Source of the DNA: SAR202 cluster bacterium AC-647-N09_OGT_505m | GTDB taxonomy: Bacteria > Chloroflexota > Dehalococcoidia > UBA2985 | Reading direction: 5' to 3' | Length of the DNA: 8,481 nucleotides | Assembly: GCA_009391225.1 (NCBI GenBank) | Contig: VEXC01000026.1 | Span: 1 to 8,481 of the forward strand | In this document: positions 1-5,439 of the stretch, one piece after another | How the letters are laid out: each line of letters opens with the position of its first letter | How positions within the stretch are numbered: the stretch's first letter is position 1 | Translations under genes and position numbers: made by a program | Notes under the pieces: model-generated | What the model saw: the letters and a program-made list of their open reading frames with translations, nothing else | The model's database searches: none | What the model was told of the DNA's origin: nothing

Positions 1-473
1 TCACCTGTGTCACCTATAGACTACCTCAAGGGTAAGTTGGAGGGATTACACTAGAGTATGGTGTGGTAAAGATGGATTTGTAGGCAATGCCATTTCCTGG
101 AGTGACGTGAGGAGGAAATACAAGGTATGTGTGTATGTATGGCCTGCAGAACTGTTCTTGGGTATTATTCTTCTGGCTTTCCTTGCTGTTTGAGTTCTTG
201 CAATGCTAGTGGTTGTGAGGAAGCTACGACGATAAAGGCCTTTCAGAAACCTTCGGAATCTAGTTGATAACTTGCATCTCATGATTTAGTAAGGTGGTCA
301 AGAATTGGGAGTGCAGAGGTGAGAAATCCCCTTGTTGTGGCCCTGAGGGTGGTCGATTAAACTCAACCCACCTCTCCTGGCCATGCAGGAATCCAAAGGG
401 ATTGTCGAAGGGAGTTATTAAGCGCCTCGTTATAGATTGCTCACGACGAAAGGCGAACGCCATAGCGTAAGCC
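1..473. other. Upstream region of ffh without a convincing gene
   Basis: This stretch precedes the ffh promoter candidate. Open frames on the minus strand (about 46-282 and 260-463) have no motif I recognise, no good ribosome site and an amino-acid make-up that does not look like a folded protein. The only item with a translation signal is the short Cys-rich frame at 127-267 on the plus strand, listed separately. I found no tRNA T-loop motif, no SRP RNA tetraloop region and no array of repeats here. Confidence 0.5.
127..267 (+). CDS. Possible short Cys-rich peptide, 46 aa
   Basis: An ATG at 127 follows a perfect AGGAGG (110-115), but the 11-base spacing is longer than ideal. The frame runs 46 codons to TGA at 265-267. 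It has seven cysteines in the first 30 residues (positions 2, 4, 7, 20, 21, 25 and 30), beginning MCVCMACRTV, and no Cys afterwards. Paired Cys could suggest metal binding or disulfides, but no family is recognised. The downstream half (residues 31-46) is hydrophilic and featureless. It is short enough to be a chance frame, and the perfect ribosome site is the only positive argument. Treat it as a candidate only. Confidence 0.15.
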   Translation: MCVCMACRTVLGYYSSGFPCCLSSCNASGCEEATTIKAFQKPSESS

Positions 474-502
474 TTGGAGAAGGGTCAATTTTTCCTTACA
501 AT
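474..502 (+). promoter_or_regulatory. Candidate sigma70 promoter for ffh
   Basis: TTGGAG (474-479) and TACAAT (497-502) are separated by 17 bases. The -10 matches the consensus at 5 of 6 positions and the -35 at only 3 of 6. A start site 6-7 bases after the -10 would fall near 508-510, leaving a leader of about ten bases before the ffh ATG at 520. No Shine-Dalgarno lies in that leader, so the mRNA would be close to leaderless. Confidence 0.35.
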
Positions 503-519
503 AGATATGCAGACCTATC

Positions 520-1851
520 ATGTTTGAAGCCCTTTCCGAAAAACTCAACGTAGTCTTCAATCGCCTCTCTGGTAAAGGCCGCCTCACGGAGAAGGAGGTC
601 GACGATGGTCTCAGAGAAGTTCGCTTGGCCCTGCTGGAGGCTGACGTCAACTTCCGCGTGGCTCGGGACTTCGTTCAAAAAGTTCGGGAGAGAGCCGTCG
701 GCAGCCAGGTGTTGCAGAGCATCAGCCCCGGTCAGCAGATAGTTAAGATAGTCCACGACGAGTTGATAGCTATCCTGGGCGGCGATTCCCCGAAGCTAAT
801 CGGCGCTGACCAGGCCCCCACGGTCCTGATGCTCGCTGGTCTCCAGGGATCTGGGAAGACCACCACAGCAGCCAAGCTGGCCCTCCATCTTAAGAGAGCA
901 GGGCATAGAACATTGCTGGTGGCAGGAGATCTTCGACGCCCTGGTGCTGTGGAGCAATTGGAGACTCTTGGCAAGCAACTGGATGTGTCTGTGTACAGCG
1001 AAGGATTTGGCTCCAATGTACTGGAGGTATGTCGCCAGGGGGTTCAGAAGGGGAAGGACATCGGGGCCGCGTGGGTTATCCTGGATACCGGCGGGCGACT
1101 GCACATAGACGAGGAGATGATGGAGGAGCTTGAGGAGGTCAAGAAGGCCACATCGCCCGCGGAGATTCTCCTGGTGGTGGATGCTATGACAGGCCAGGAT
1201 GCCGTCACTTCGGCCGAGAGCTTTCATGAAAGAATTGGGCTGACAGGCCTCATTATGACCAAGCTGGACGGCGACGCCCGTGGAGGGGCGGCGCTCTCTA
1301 TTACCCAAGTGACGGGACTACCAGTAAAATTCATTGGCACAGGGGAACGAGCTGAGGCACTGGAGACATTCCATCCAGATCGCCTGGCATCTCGTATCTT
1401 GGGCATGGGCGACGTTCTCACCTTGGTAGAGAAGGCACAGGAGTCCATGGACCAAGAGCGAGCTAAGGAGATGGAACGCAAGATTCGCAAGGCGACTTTC
1501 GACTTGGAGGACTTTCTGGAGCAACTGCACCAATTGAACCGCATGGGACCTCTTAGCCAGGTTATGGAGATGATACCCGGCTTCTCTTCGTTGTCGCGGC
1601 GGATTTCGCCGGAAGAATTGGATGGAAAACACCTGAAAACCCTAGAGGCGATAGTGTACTCTATGACACCCAAGGAACGGCGCAGCCCAGACATCCTCAA
1701 CGGCAGCCGGCGGCGACGTATTGCTAAGGGCAGTGGTACCACACCTCAGCAGGTGAATCAGCTTCTCAACCAGTTCCGCCAGATGCAGAAGATGATGAAG
1801 CAGATGTCCCTCGGCAAGATACCAAGGGGTATCAGGGGTATCTTGGGGTAG
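520..1851 (+). CDS. ffh: Signal recognition particle protein Ffh (SRP54 GTPase)
   Basis: This is a cytoplasmic GTPase that binds SRP RNA and the signal sequences of nascent membrane and secreted proteins, and docks on FtsY at the membrane. Its 443 aa is the usual length. The N domain spans about 1-95, and the MFEALSEKL start is typical of the family. The G domain has the P-loop GLQGSGKT (107-114), DLRRPGA (137-143), G3 DTGGRL (189-194), TKLDGDARGG (247-256) and GTGE (273-276). The methionine-rich M domain covers about 325-435, with GPLSQVMEMIPG (343-354), the RNA-binding SRRRRIAKGSG (396-406) and QMQKMMKQM near the end. G3 carries Gly where DTAGR is usual, and the usual YRPAA box reads LRRPGA. 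No Shine-Dalgarno precedes the ATG. Neither ylxM nor rpsP, common ffh neighbours, is seen, and no SRP RNA gene is nearby. The identity is secure. Confidence 0.98.
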   Translation: MFEALSEKLNVVFNRLSGKGRLTEKEVDDGLREVRLALLEADVNFRVARDFVQKVRERAVGSQVLQSISPGQQIVKIVHDELIAILGGDSPKLIGADQAPTVLMLAGLQGSGKTTTAAKLALHLKRAGHRTLLVAGDLRRPGAVEQLETLGKQLDVSVYSEGFGSNVLEVCRQGVQKGKDIGAAWVILDTGGRLHIDEEMMEELEEVKKATSPAEILLVVDAMTGQDAVTSAESFHERIGLTGLIMTKLDGDARGGAALSITQVTGLPVKFIGTGERAEALETFHPDRLASRILGMGDVLTLVEKAQESMDQERAKEMERKIRKATFDLEDFLEQLHQLNRMGPLSQVMEMIPGFSSLSRRISPEELDGKHLKTLEAIVYSMTPKERRSPDILNGSRRRRIAKGSGTTPQQVNQLLNQFRQMQKMMKQMSLGKIPRGIRGILG

Positions 1852-2192
1852 AGCGGAAAGCTCGATTCCTCAGTAGCACTCTGGGCTGGCACTGGCGGTC
1901 AGTAGTTTGTGAGGTGTCCGTTTGCCAGGACTGTGGTCATGTTTCCGTCGTTGCGGGGACAGGTAGAGCCTTCCACGCCAAGCACCCGCAATGAAGTCTC
2001 TGGTTCAAGATGTATGCTGTAGCCCATGCGTTCTCACGAGATATCTATGGTATGGCGTGGTGCTTGGGGTATGGTCCAGTGCAGACTACTCAGGTCTTCT
2101 TCGTAGAGGGCCTTGTGCCTTTCGAATGCGGAGACGCCACCTTTGGAGAGTACCTCATCCGAGTAGCTGTTCCAGATGCCCTCGAGAAACCA

Positions 2193-2230
2193 GCCTTCTG
2201 GGAGCAATCAATTGATTGCTCCCAGAAGGC
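2193..2230. repeat. Perfect 38-bp palindrome
   Basis: The arm gccttctgggagcaatcaa (2193-2211) is followed with no spacer by its exact reverse complement (2212-2230). Homology ends sharply on both sides. A transcript would fold into a stem of up to about 17 pairs closed by a minimal loop. No T-run follows in either direction, so it does not look like an intrinsic terminator. It supplies the in-frame TGA that interrupts the minus-strand frame described at 2034-2495. Confidence 0.9.
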
Positions 2231-2352
2231 GACGAAGTCCCTGTTTGGATGCTCGGAACACGTGGTATTGTTCCAGGACGTCTGGCCCCGGCTCGTTCAG
2301 TCGAAGCACATACCCCTCATAGGGGCATGTGCTGTAGTAGTGTAGTAGGCCA

Positions 2353-2398
2353 TCCCAATTGGTTCTCATCCCACTAGCGCATCTATTGCCAATTGGGA
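2353..2398. repeat. 10-bp inverted repeat around CCAATTGG
   Basis: TCCCAATTGG (2353-2362) is repeated inverted as CCAATTGGGA (2389-2398) with a 26-base spacer. Each arm itself contains the self-complementary CCAATTGG. It sits in the gene-poor stretch near the second candidate start (2369) of the broken minus-strand frame. Function is unknown, and it could be a remnant of a mobile element or a chance pair. Confidence 0.4.
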
Positions 2399-2484
2399 AG
2401 GTACAGGAGAAATGAATCTGTTTTGACCAAGCGGACCCTATGGCTGGCAGAACTGAATTTCCTGTATGAGCATAGGGCTCACAA

Positions 2485-2700
2485 TCAGCATTCACTCTGC
2501 CGATAGCTTCGTGAGGAGAAACCTGACCCTACGACTGAAACTGATGAAGGAGTATTAATCACGTCCTGGGTGAAATCTGTGGGAGTCAGGATTGGCAAAC
2601 CCAATGGGTTTAGCACCGTGGCCTGCTCGACCAACAAGTGCCTGTACCGTTGGTTGAGAAAGCCCTTGATTACTTCCACCTCAAGGGCTTCTTGCAGGGC
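2485..2700 (-). pseudogene. Possible transposase N-terminal fragment
   Basis: After a TGA at 2703-2701, a minus-strand frame stays open for 71 codons to a TGA ending at 2485. It begins ALQEALEVEVIKGFLNQRY, which resembles the N-terminal LLQEALEAEV-EFL-RxRY pattern of IS256/Mutator-type transposases. The similarity stops after about 20 residues: the following GYRNG-type motif and any DDE residues are absent. No good ATG with a ribosome site exists, and the frame ends abruptly. It lies immediately downstream of the PAC2 gene (stop at 2742). The resemblance is from memory and weak, so a chance frame is quite possible. Confidence 0.2.
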
Positions 2701-2741
2701 TCAAAATGACGGACCGGTGAAGGACTCCAGGTACAAGCCAA

Positions 2742-3641
2742 TCAGTTCTGGCTGAACTGCTCTCCCAGCTGATCTAGGAAGCTCTGAACCTCGGGAGAGA
2801 GCTCAGGGTCATCCTCCTGCCTGCCCTCCTCCAGTCTCCTCATCCTATCTTCGTACTGGCGTTCCAGTTGCTCCACCAAGCCTTTTACTTCAGGGCTACG
2901 ATTCATGGCAGAGGATATTTCCTCGTTTTGCTGTCTGGCACGCATCTGAACCCTCTCCAGGTCCATTTCAAAGTTGTATAGCTTGCACAGCAGATCCAAG
3001 AGGCGTAGACGGCCGGTGTGGTCTACTTCCATCTGGGCATACTGGGGTAGGTGGGCTACCAAGCCCATGGTCTCAATACCCAGTTTTGTCGCTTCCAGTG
3101 AGACGACGGAGCCAATGCTGGTGGGTCCCTCGTAGCTGCTGGCATGTACGCCAAGGCTCCTCACCTGTTGCAAGGTATGGTCGCCAGTGGCGGTACCCGT
3201 TACCAGTATGGGCCGGGTGTGGGGAACCAAATCGTACATGGCCCCAAGGAGGCAGTACCGCCTTACGCCGAGTTTCTCCAGTAGCTTCACTATAGAATGA
3301 ACGTAGCCTTCGCCGTTCATGTGGGGTTCCAGCAGGTGGAGGAAGACGAAGTCGTTTTCCCCAGGCCCCCTGGCGTACCTGATCTGTACGTTGGGCACGG
3401 TTACCTGACGCTGACCGTCTAGGTTGTATATGGTTGGGCGGTAGCGTGTGAAATCGAAGAAGATGCCAGGCCTGGAGAGCTCGGCCAAGTACTTGGCTTG
3501 GAAGTGGCGCTCGAGGCTGCGGAATGTGAGGCGGCCCACGCTTCCCACATCCACCCAGGGGCGTAGCGTGGCAAAGGCATGAGGATTTCTCAACTGTGGG
3601 ATTGGTTCCTCTATCTCAAAGGCTCTGAATTTCATGGGCAC
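2742..3641 (-). CDS. PAC2 family protein (proteasome-assembly-chaperone-like)
   Basis: A 299-aa cytoplasmic protein of the PAC2 family, named after a eukaryotic proteasome assembly chaperone. The function of bacterial members is not settled. The fold is indicated by RPWVDVGSVGR (27-37), a strand near 98-103 (FVFLHL), LLGAMYDLVPHTRP (131-144), the YEGPTSIGSVVSLEATKLGI block (170-189) and AHLPQY (196-201). Residues 225-275, rich in Glu, Arg and Gln, look like a C-terminal coiled coil, followed by an acidic tail. The start is GTG at 3641; an ATG two codons later (3635) is equally possible, and neither has a strong ribosome site. It lies 120 bp downstream of sodN on the same strand and could be co-transcribed, although it also has its own weak promoter candidate. 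No signal peptide or membrane segment is seen. Confidence 0.88.
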   Translation of the reverse strand: MPMKFRAFEIEEPIPQLRNPHAFATLRPWVDVGSVGRLTFRSLERHFQAKYLAELSRPGIFFDFTRYRPTIYNLDGQRQVTVPNVQIRYARGPGENDFVFLHLLEPHMNGEGYVHSIVKLLEKLGVRRYCLLGAMYDLVPHTRPILVTGTATGDHTLQQVRSLGVHASSYEGPTSIGSVVSLEATKLGIETMGLVAHLPQYAQMEVDHTGRLRLLDLLCKLYNFEMDLERVQMRARQQNEEISSAMNRSPEVKGLVEQLERQYEDRMRRLEEGRQEDDPELSPEVQSFLDQLGEQFSQN

Positions 3642-3659
3642 ATGTTACCACAGGATACA

Positions 3660-3687
3660 TCTATAGTGCAGCGCCCATTGCGCACAA
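3660..3687 (-). promoter_or_regulatory. Weak promoter candidate for the PAC2 gene
   Basis: On the minus strand TTGTGC (3687-3682) and TATAGA (3665-3660) are 16 bases apart, each matching the consensus at about 4 of 6 positions. A transcript would start about a dozen bases before the GTG at 3641, again leaving almost no leader and no Shine-Dalgarno. Read-through from sodN is the alternative. Confidence 0.22.
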
Positions 3688-3761
3688 GAACCTCACAATA
3701 CTGTAGGCGCCTGTCCATTGTCCTGATAACCGCACTTTAGAATATCTTGGAAAATGGGTTG

Positions 3762-4259
3762 CTATGTCCCAAAGCGTACGTCGGCCACTGTGTCTTGCCA
3801 AGCGGTGTTCTTCGTGCCCCAGAAAATCTCGGCCACCTTGTCTACGGTGGCCACCAAGTCCTTGGAAGCATCCAGGTCAACCCTTTGCTTGTTGGCACCG
3901 CAGAGTTTGGCCGCCTTCCAGAAGGTATCGTGCAGGTCTGGGTACTTTTCCAGGTGCTCAGGCCTGAAATAGTCGCCCCACAGAATCGAGAGCTCTTTCT
4001 TGCAGAGCTGGGCGTGTTCCTCTTTGACTGCTACATACCGACCTAGCGTGTTCTCGTAGGTGGCCCAAGCATCGGCGCTATCGCTAGCGCTAGGAGTCTG
4101 AAGCGCTTGGATTCGCATCACCATCTTCTGCACGGTCTGGGCTGCTATCTTGGCGGTAATAGGGTCGTAGATTCCACAGGGAATATCGCAGTGGGCGTAG
4201 GCTCTTTCTGTCGGGAATGCCCTGGTTATTGCACTGAGAGCTTGTCTAAGTAGAGACAT
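3762..4259 (-). CDS. sodN: Nickel superoxide dismutase precursor (SodN)
   Basis: Converts superoxide to oxygen and hydrogen peroxide with a nickel centre. The 165-aa precursor has a 22-residue leader ending AYA and then the nickel hook HCDIPCGIY at 23-31. In the mature enzyme His1, Cys2 and Cys6 would be the metal ligands and Tyr9 the gate residue. The conserved body LSILWGDYFRPEHLEKYPDLH (90-110) and the late EIFWGTK (144-150) match the four-helix-bundle family. Two second-shell residues I recall from the Streptomyces enzyme (Glu17, Arg47) appear here as Ala and His, a variant I believe occurs in other Ni-SODs. The ATG at 4259 is fixed by AGGAGG six bases upstream. An open frame continues to 4499, but that longer reading would cross the intergenic region and has no ribosome site. 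The gene is divergent from sodX, its presumed maturation peptidase. Mature length, about 143 aa, is a little above the shortest members. Confidence 0.97.
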   Translation of the reverse strand: MSLLRQALSAITRAFPTERAYAHCDIPCGIYDPITAKIAAQTVQKMVMRIQALQTPSASDSADAWATYENTLGRYVAVKEEHAQLCKKELSILWGDYFRPEHLEKYPDLHDTFWKAAKLCGANKQRVDLDASKDLVATVDKVAEIFWGTKNTAWQDTVADVRFGT

Positions 4260-4265
4260 GTGGTA

Positions 4266-4271
4266 CCTCCT
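4266..4271 (-). promoter_or_regulatory. Strong ribosome binding site of sodN
   Basis: AGGAGG on the minus strand (4271-4266) stands six bases before the ATG at 4259. It decides the sodN start against the longer in-frame opening and places the nickel hook 22 residues from the N-terminus. Confidence 0.85.
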
Positions 4272-4353
4272 AAGCAGAAATGGCTTTTGGCTCACTAACA
4301 GTCTAAAGCAATAGACGTTTGCTGCCAAGGGGGAAGTGGGCTTGTACAATCCC

Positions 4354-4361
4354 ATTATACT
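4354..4361. promoter_or_regulatory. Candidate shared divergent -10 region of sodN and sodX
   Basis: ATTATACT reads as a perfect TATAAT on the minus strand (4359-4354), facing sodN, and as TATACT on the plus strand (4356-4361), facing sodX. Untranslated leaders would be about 85-90 and about 50 bases. Neither direction has a good -35 at 16-18 bases. The self-complementary TTGTACAA at 4343-4350 lies just beyond the sodN -10 and could be a regulator contact. Overlapping -10 elements would make the two transcripts compete or be co-regulated. This is suggestive only. Confidence 0.3.
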
Positions 4362-4407
4362 AACGGGTCTGGTATGCTCAGGAGGGTTGAAGGAATTCTC
4401 ATGACTT

Positions 4408-4413
4408 AGGGGG
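4408..4413 (+). promoter_or_regulatory. Ribosome binding site choosing a TTG start for sodX
   Basis: AGGGGG lies six bases before TTG at 4420. The next in-frame ATG, at 4429, would be 15 bases away, too far for this site, so TTG is the better start. Confidence 0.55.
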
Positions 4414-4419
4414 ATACCT

Positions 4420-4902
4420 TTGCGCGGGATGCTGAGGTTACTATATCGGGCGGTTGTATTAGCTACATCTGCCCGAGTGGTGATTACTGGTTGGAGCATG
4501 TATCCGACTCTGATTTCCGGAGAGTACGTGCTTTTTGACCGTCTGGCCTATGTATGGCGCAGTCCGATCATGGGGGACGTGATACTGGCTCGCGGGCTGC
4601 TGGAGGGCAATAAGGCCGTGATTAAGCGGGTTGTGGGTGTCCCAGGGGACACTGTCCAGATCAGTTGGGGAGTGGTGAAGGTTAACGGAGTGCCGCTGGA
4701 GGTGGCGCCTCCGCCAGAAGAGATGGATTCTGAGGGGTATGGGCTGTGGATTCTTGAGCAAGATGAGTGGTTTCTGTTAGGGGATGCGATGGATATGAGC
4801 ACCGACAGCCGTTCCTATGGCCCTGTGCCTGAGAAGACGATAAAGGCCAGGGCGTGGCTGGTATACTGGCCCTTGAGTCGGTGGAGGAGCTTAGTAAGGT
4901 AG
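4420..4902 (+). CDS. sodX: Ni-SOD maturation peptidase (SodX, S26 signal-peptidase-like)
   Basis: A 160-aa serine peptidase of the signal peptidase I (S26/LexA-like) fold, expected to remove the SodN leader so that the mature N-terminal His can bind nickel. The nucleophile Ser26 lies in GWSMYPTL (24-31). The general-base Lys is K69 in IKRVVGVPGD (68-77). The box GDAMDMSTDSRSYGPV (121-136) corresponds to the conserved GDN-x-DSR-x-G signal-peptidase motif, with Ala where Asn is usual. Unlike general signal peptidases, it has no clear N-terminal membrane anchor, which fits a cytoplasmic substrate. TTG is favoured as start over the ATG three codons later because of ribosome-site spacing. The gene lies 160 bp from sodN in divergent orientation. 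The SodX name rests on the adjacent sodN; from sequence alone it is an S26 peptidase. Confidence 0.9.
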   Translation: MRGMLRLLYRAVVLATSARVVITGWSMYPTLISGEYVLFDRLAYVWRSPIMGDVILARGLLEGNKAVIKRVVGVPGDTVQISWGVVKVNGVPLEVAPPPEEMDSEGYGLWILEQDEWFLLGDAMDMSTDSRSYGPVPEKTIKARAWLVYWPLSRWRSLVR

Positions 4903-5439
4903 TGAAGCACTCTGCTGTCCTTCCCAAAATGCCAAGAATATTTCAACCAATGCATTGGTAGCCAAATATGGTGCAGAACTCGTCTGGCGGCCCCTCAGGG
5001 AAATTTCCTCCAGGGGTTATACTATAAATGGTTGATGCTCATGGGGAGCAGCGATTTGAGAAACGTTTGGGACGAGCGCCGGTGGATTCTCTATGGCGAT
5101 GGGAACAGTAGTTTCTGCGATATAATGAACCGTTGGTTCTTTAGGATGGACCTCTCCCATTACATAGCGGGGATTCCCTATAAGACCTTGGAGTGTCTGC
5201 CGCAGGGTTTGCCGTGGAATGTCCTGTCCAGGGCTGCCTATCTTGATGCCAGCCAGAGCCGTCTTAGCGAGGTGTTTCACGCCTTCAGGATGATGGCGTT
5301 GAGGTTGCTACCACTGATTCCTTTGGCACACATATTCTGGTTCTCTGGCATGAATATATCGGGAGAGGCGGTTTGTTCCTGTGTCGCCAGAAACCGCTTT
5401 CGCCTTTCGGACTGCCGTAGGGTCTGGGAGTAATGCAAG
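4903..5439 (+). other. Region between sodX and the mannosyltransferase gene
   Basis: No family is recognised in these 537 bases. One plus-strand frame stays open from the sodX end to 5433 (about 175 codons), which is long for chance. A second frame from ATG at 5028 reads MVDAHGEQRFEKRLG and has more G at first codon positions, as real genes do, but stops after 27 codons. The same second frame looks protein-like again near 5280-5400 (for example THILVLWHEYIGRGG). A gene broken by frameshifts, or an unfamiliar small gene, would both fit. No promoter or terminator is clear. Confidence 0.35.
5032..5433 (+). CDS. Hypothetical protein, doubtful
   Basis: A 133-codon frame opened by TTG at 5032 (an ATG follows directly at 5035) and ending six bases before the mannosyltransferase ATG, a spacing that would suit a translationally coupled pair. 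No family is recognised. Residues 85-107 (AFRMMALRLLPLIPLAHIFW region) are moderately hydrophobic and could be one membrane segment. The C-terminal 25 residues are rich in Cys and Arg and look unnatural. G is under-represented at first codon positions, which argues against coding, and no good ribosome site precedes the start. It may be a chance frame or part of a decayed gene. Confidence 0.25.
   Translation: MMLMGSSDLRNVWDERRWILYGDGNSSFCDIMNRWFFRMDLSHYIAGIPYKTLECLPQGLPWNVLSRAAYLDASQSRLSEVFHAFRMMALRLLPLIPLAHIFWFSGMNISGEAVCSCVARNRFRLSDCRRVWE

Larger units (their letters stand above)
2034..2495 (-). pseudogene. Unidentified minus-strand frame split by an in-frame TGA
   Basis: On the minus strand an ATG at 2495 (or a more plausible one at 2369) opens a frame that meets TGA at 2210-2208 and then continues in the same frame for 57 more codons to TGA at 2036-2034. 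Both sides look like real protein. Before the stop come EGYVLRLNEPGPDVLEQYHVF and, adjoining it, GLRRLLGAIN. After it come LLPEGWFLEGIWNSYSDEVL and then SAFERHKALYEEDLSSLHW. The Trp, Tyr, Asp and Glu content and the continuity argue for one former gene. The TGA lies at the centre of a perfect palindrome. Residues from 2495 to about 2370 look less protein-like. I do not recognise the family. Selenocysteine use is unlikely because the UGA would lie inside the hairpin rather than before it. It could also be two chance frames. Confidence 0.35.
1852..2741. other. Gene-poor region with probable decayed minus-strand sequence
   Basis: About 890 bases separate the convergent ffh and PAC2 genes. No intact gene is visible. 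It holds a perfect 38-bp palindrome (2193-2230), a protein-like minus frame broken by a TGA at that palindrome (2034-2495), a 10-bp inverted repeat (2353-2398) and a short minus frame weakly like a transposase N-terminus (2485-2700). Plus-strand frames at about 1991-2345 and 2570-2755 read as antisense or chance. No stem followed by a T-run marks the end of ffh: the small gagc/gctc stem at 1851-1863 lacks one. The likely reading is an eroded insertion or lost gene. Confidence 0.4.

Noticed and set aside
796..1742. Long open frames antisense to ffh
   Set aside because: They lie wholly inside a confident gene, lack ribosome sites and known motifs, and arise from the codon structure of ffh on the other strand.
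1851..1863. Terminator hairpin after ffh (gagc-ggaaa-gctc)
   Set aside because: The stem is only four pairs and there is no T-run, so it is too weak to call.
1852..1990. SRP RNA gene next to ffh
   Set aside because: I looked for the GGAAG tetraloop hairpin with its conserved internal loops and did not find it.
2001..2012. GGTTCAAGAT as a tRNA T-loop
   Set aside because: No acceptor stem, anticodon arm or CCA-proximal pairing can be drawn around it.
2208..2210. TGA as a selenocysteine codon
   Set aside because: A bacterial SECIS hairpin should begin after the UGA. Here the UGA is within the centre of the palindrome, and no conserved redox motif surrounds it.
3747..4046. Plus-strand open frames over sodN
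   Set aside because: They are antisense to a confident gene and contain no recognisable domain.
3762..4499. Extended 245-residue reading of sodN
   Set aside because: The additional N-terminal 80 residues would cover the intergenic region and the sodX start. The AGGAGG before the ATG at 4259 and the family length favour the 165-aa form.
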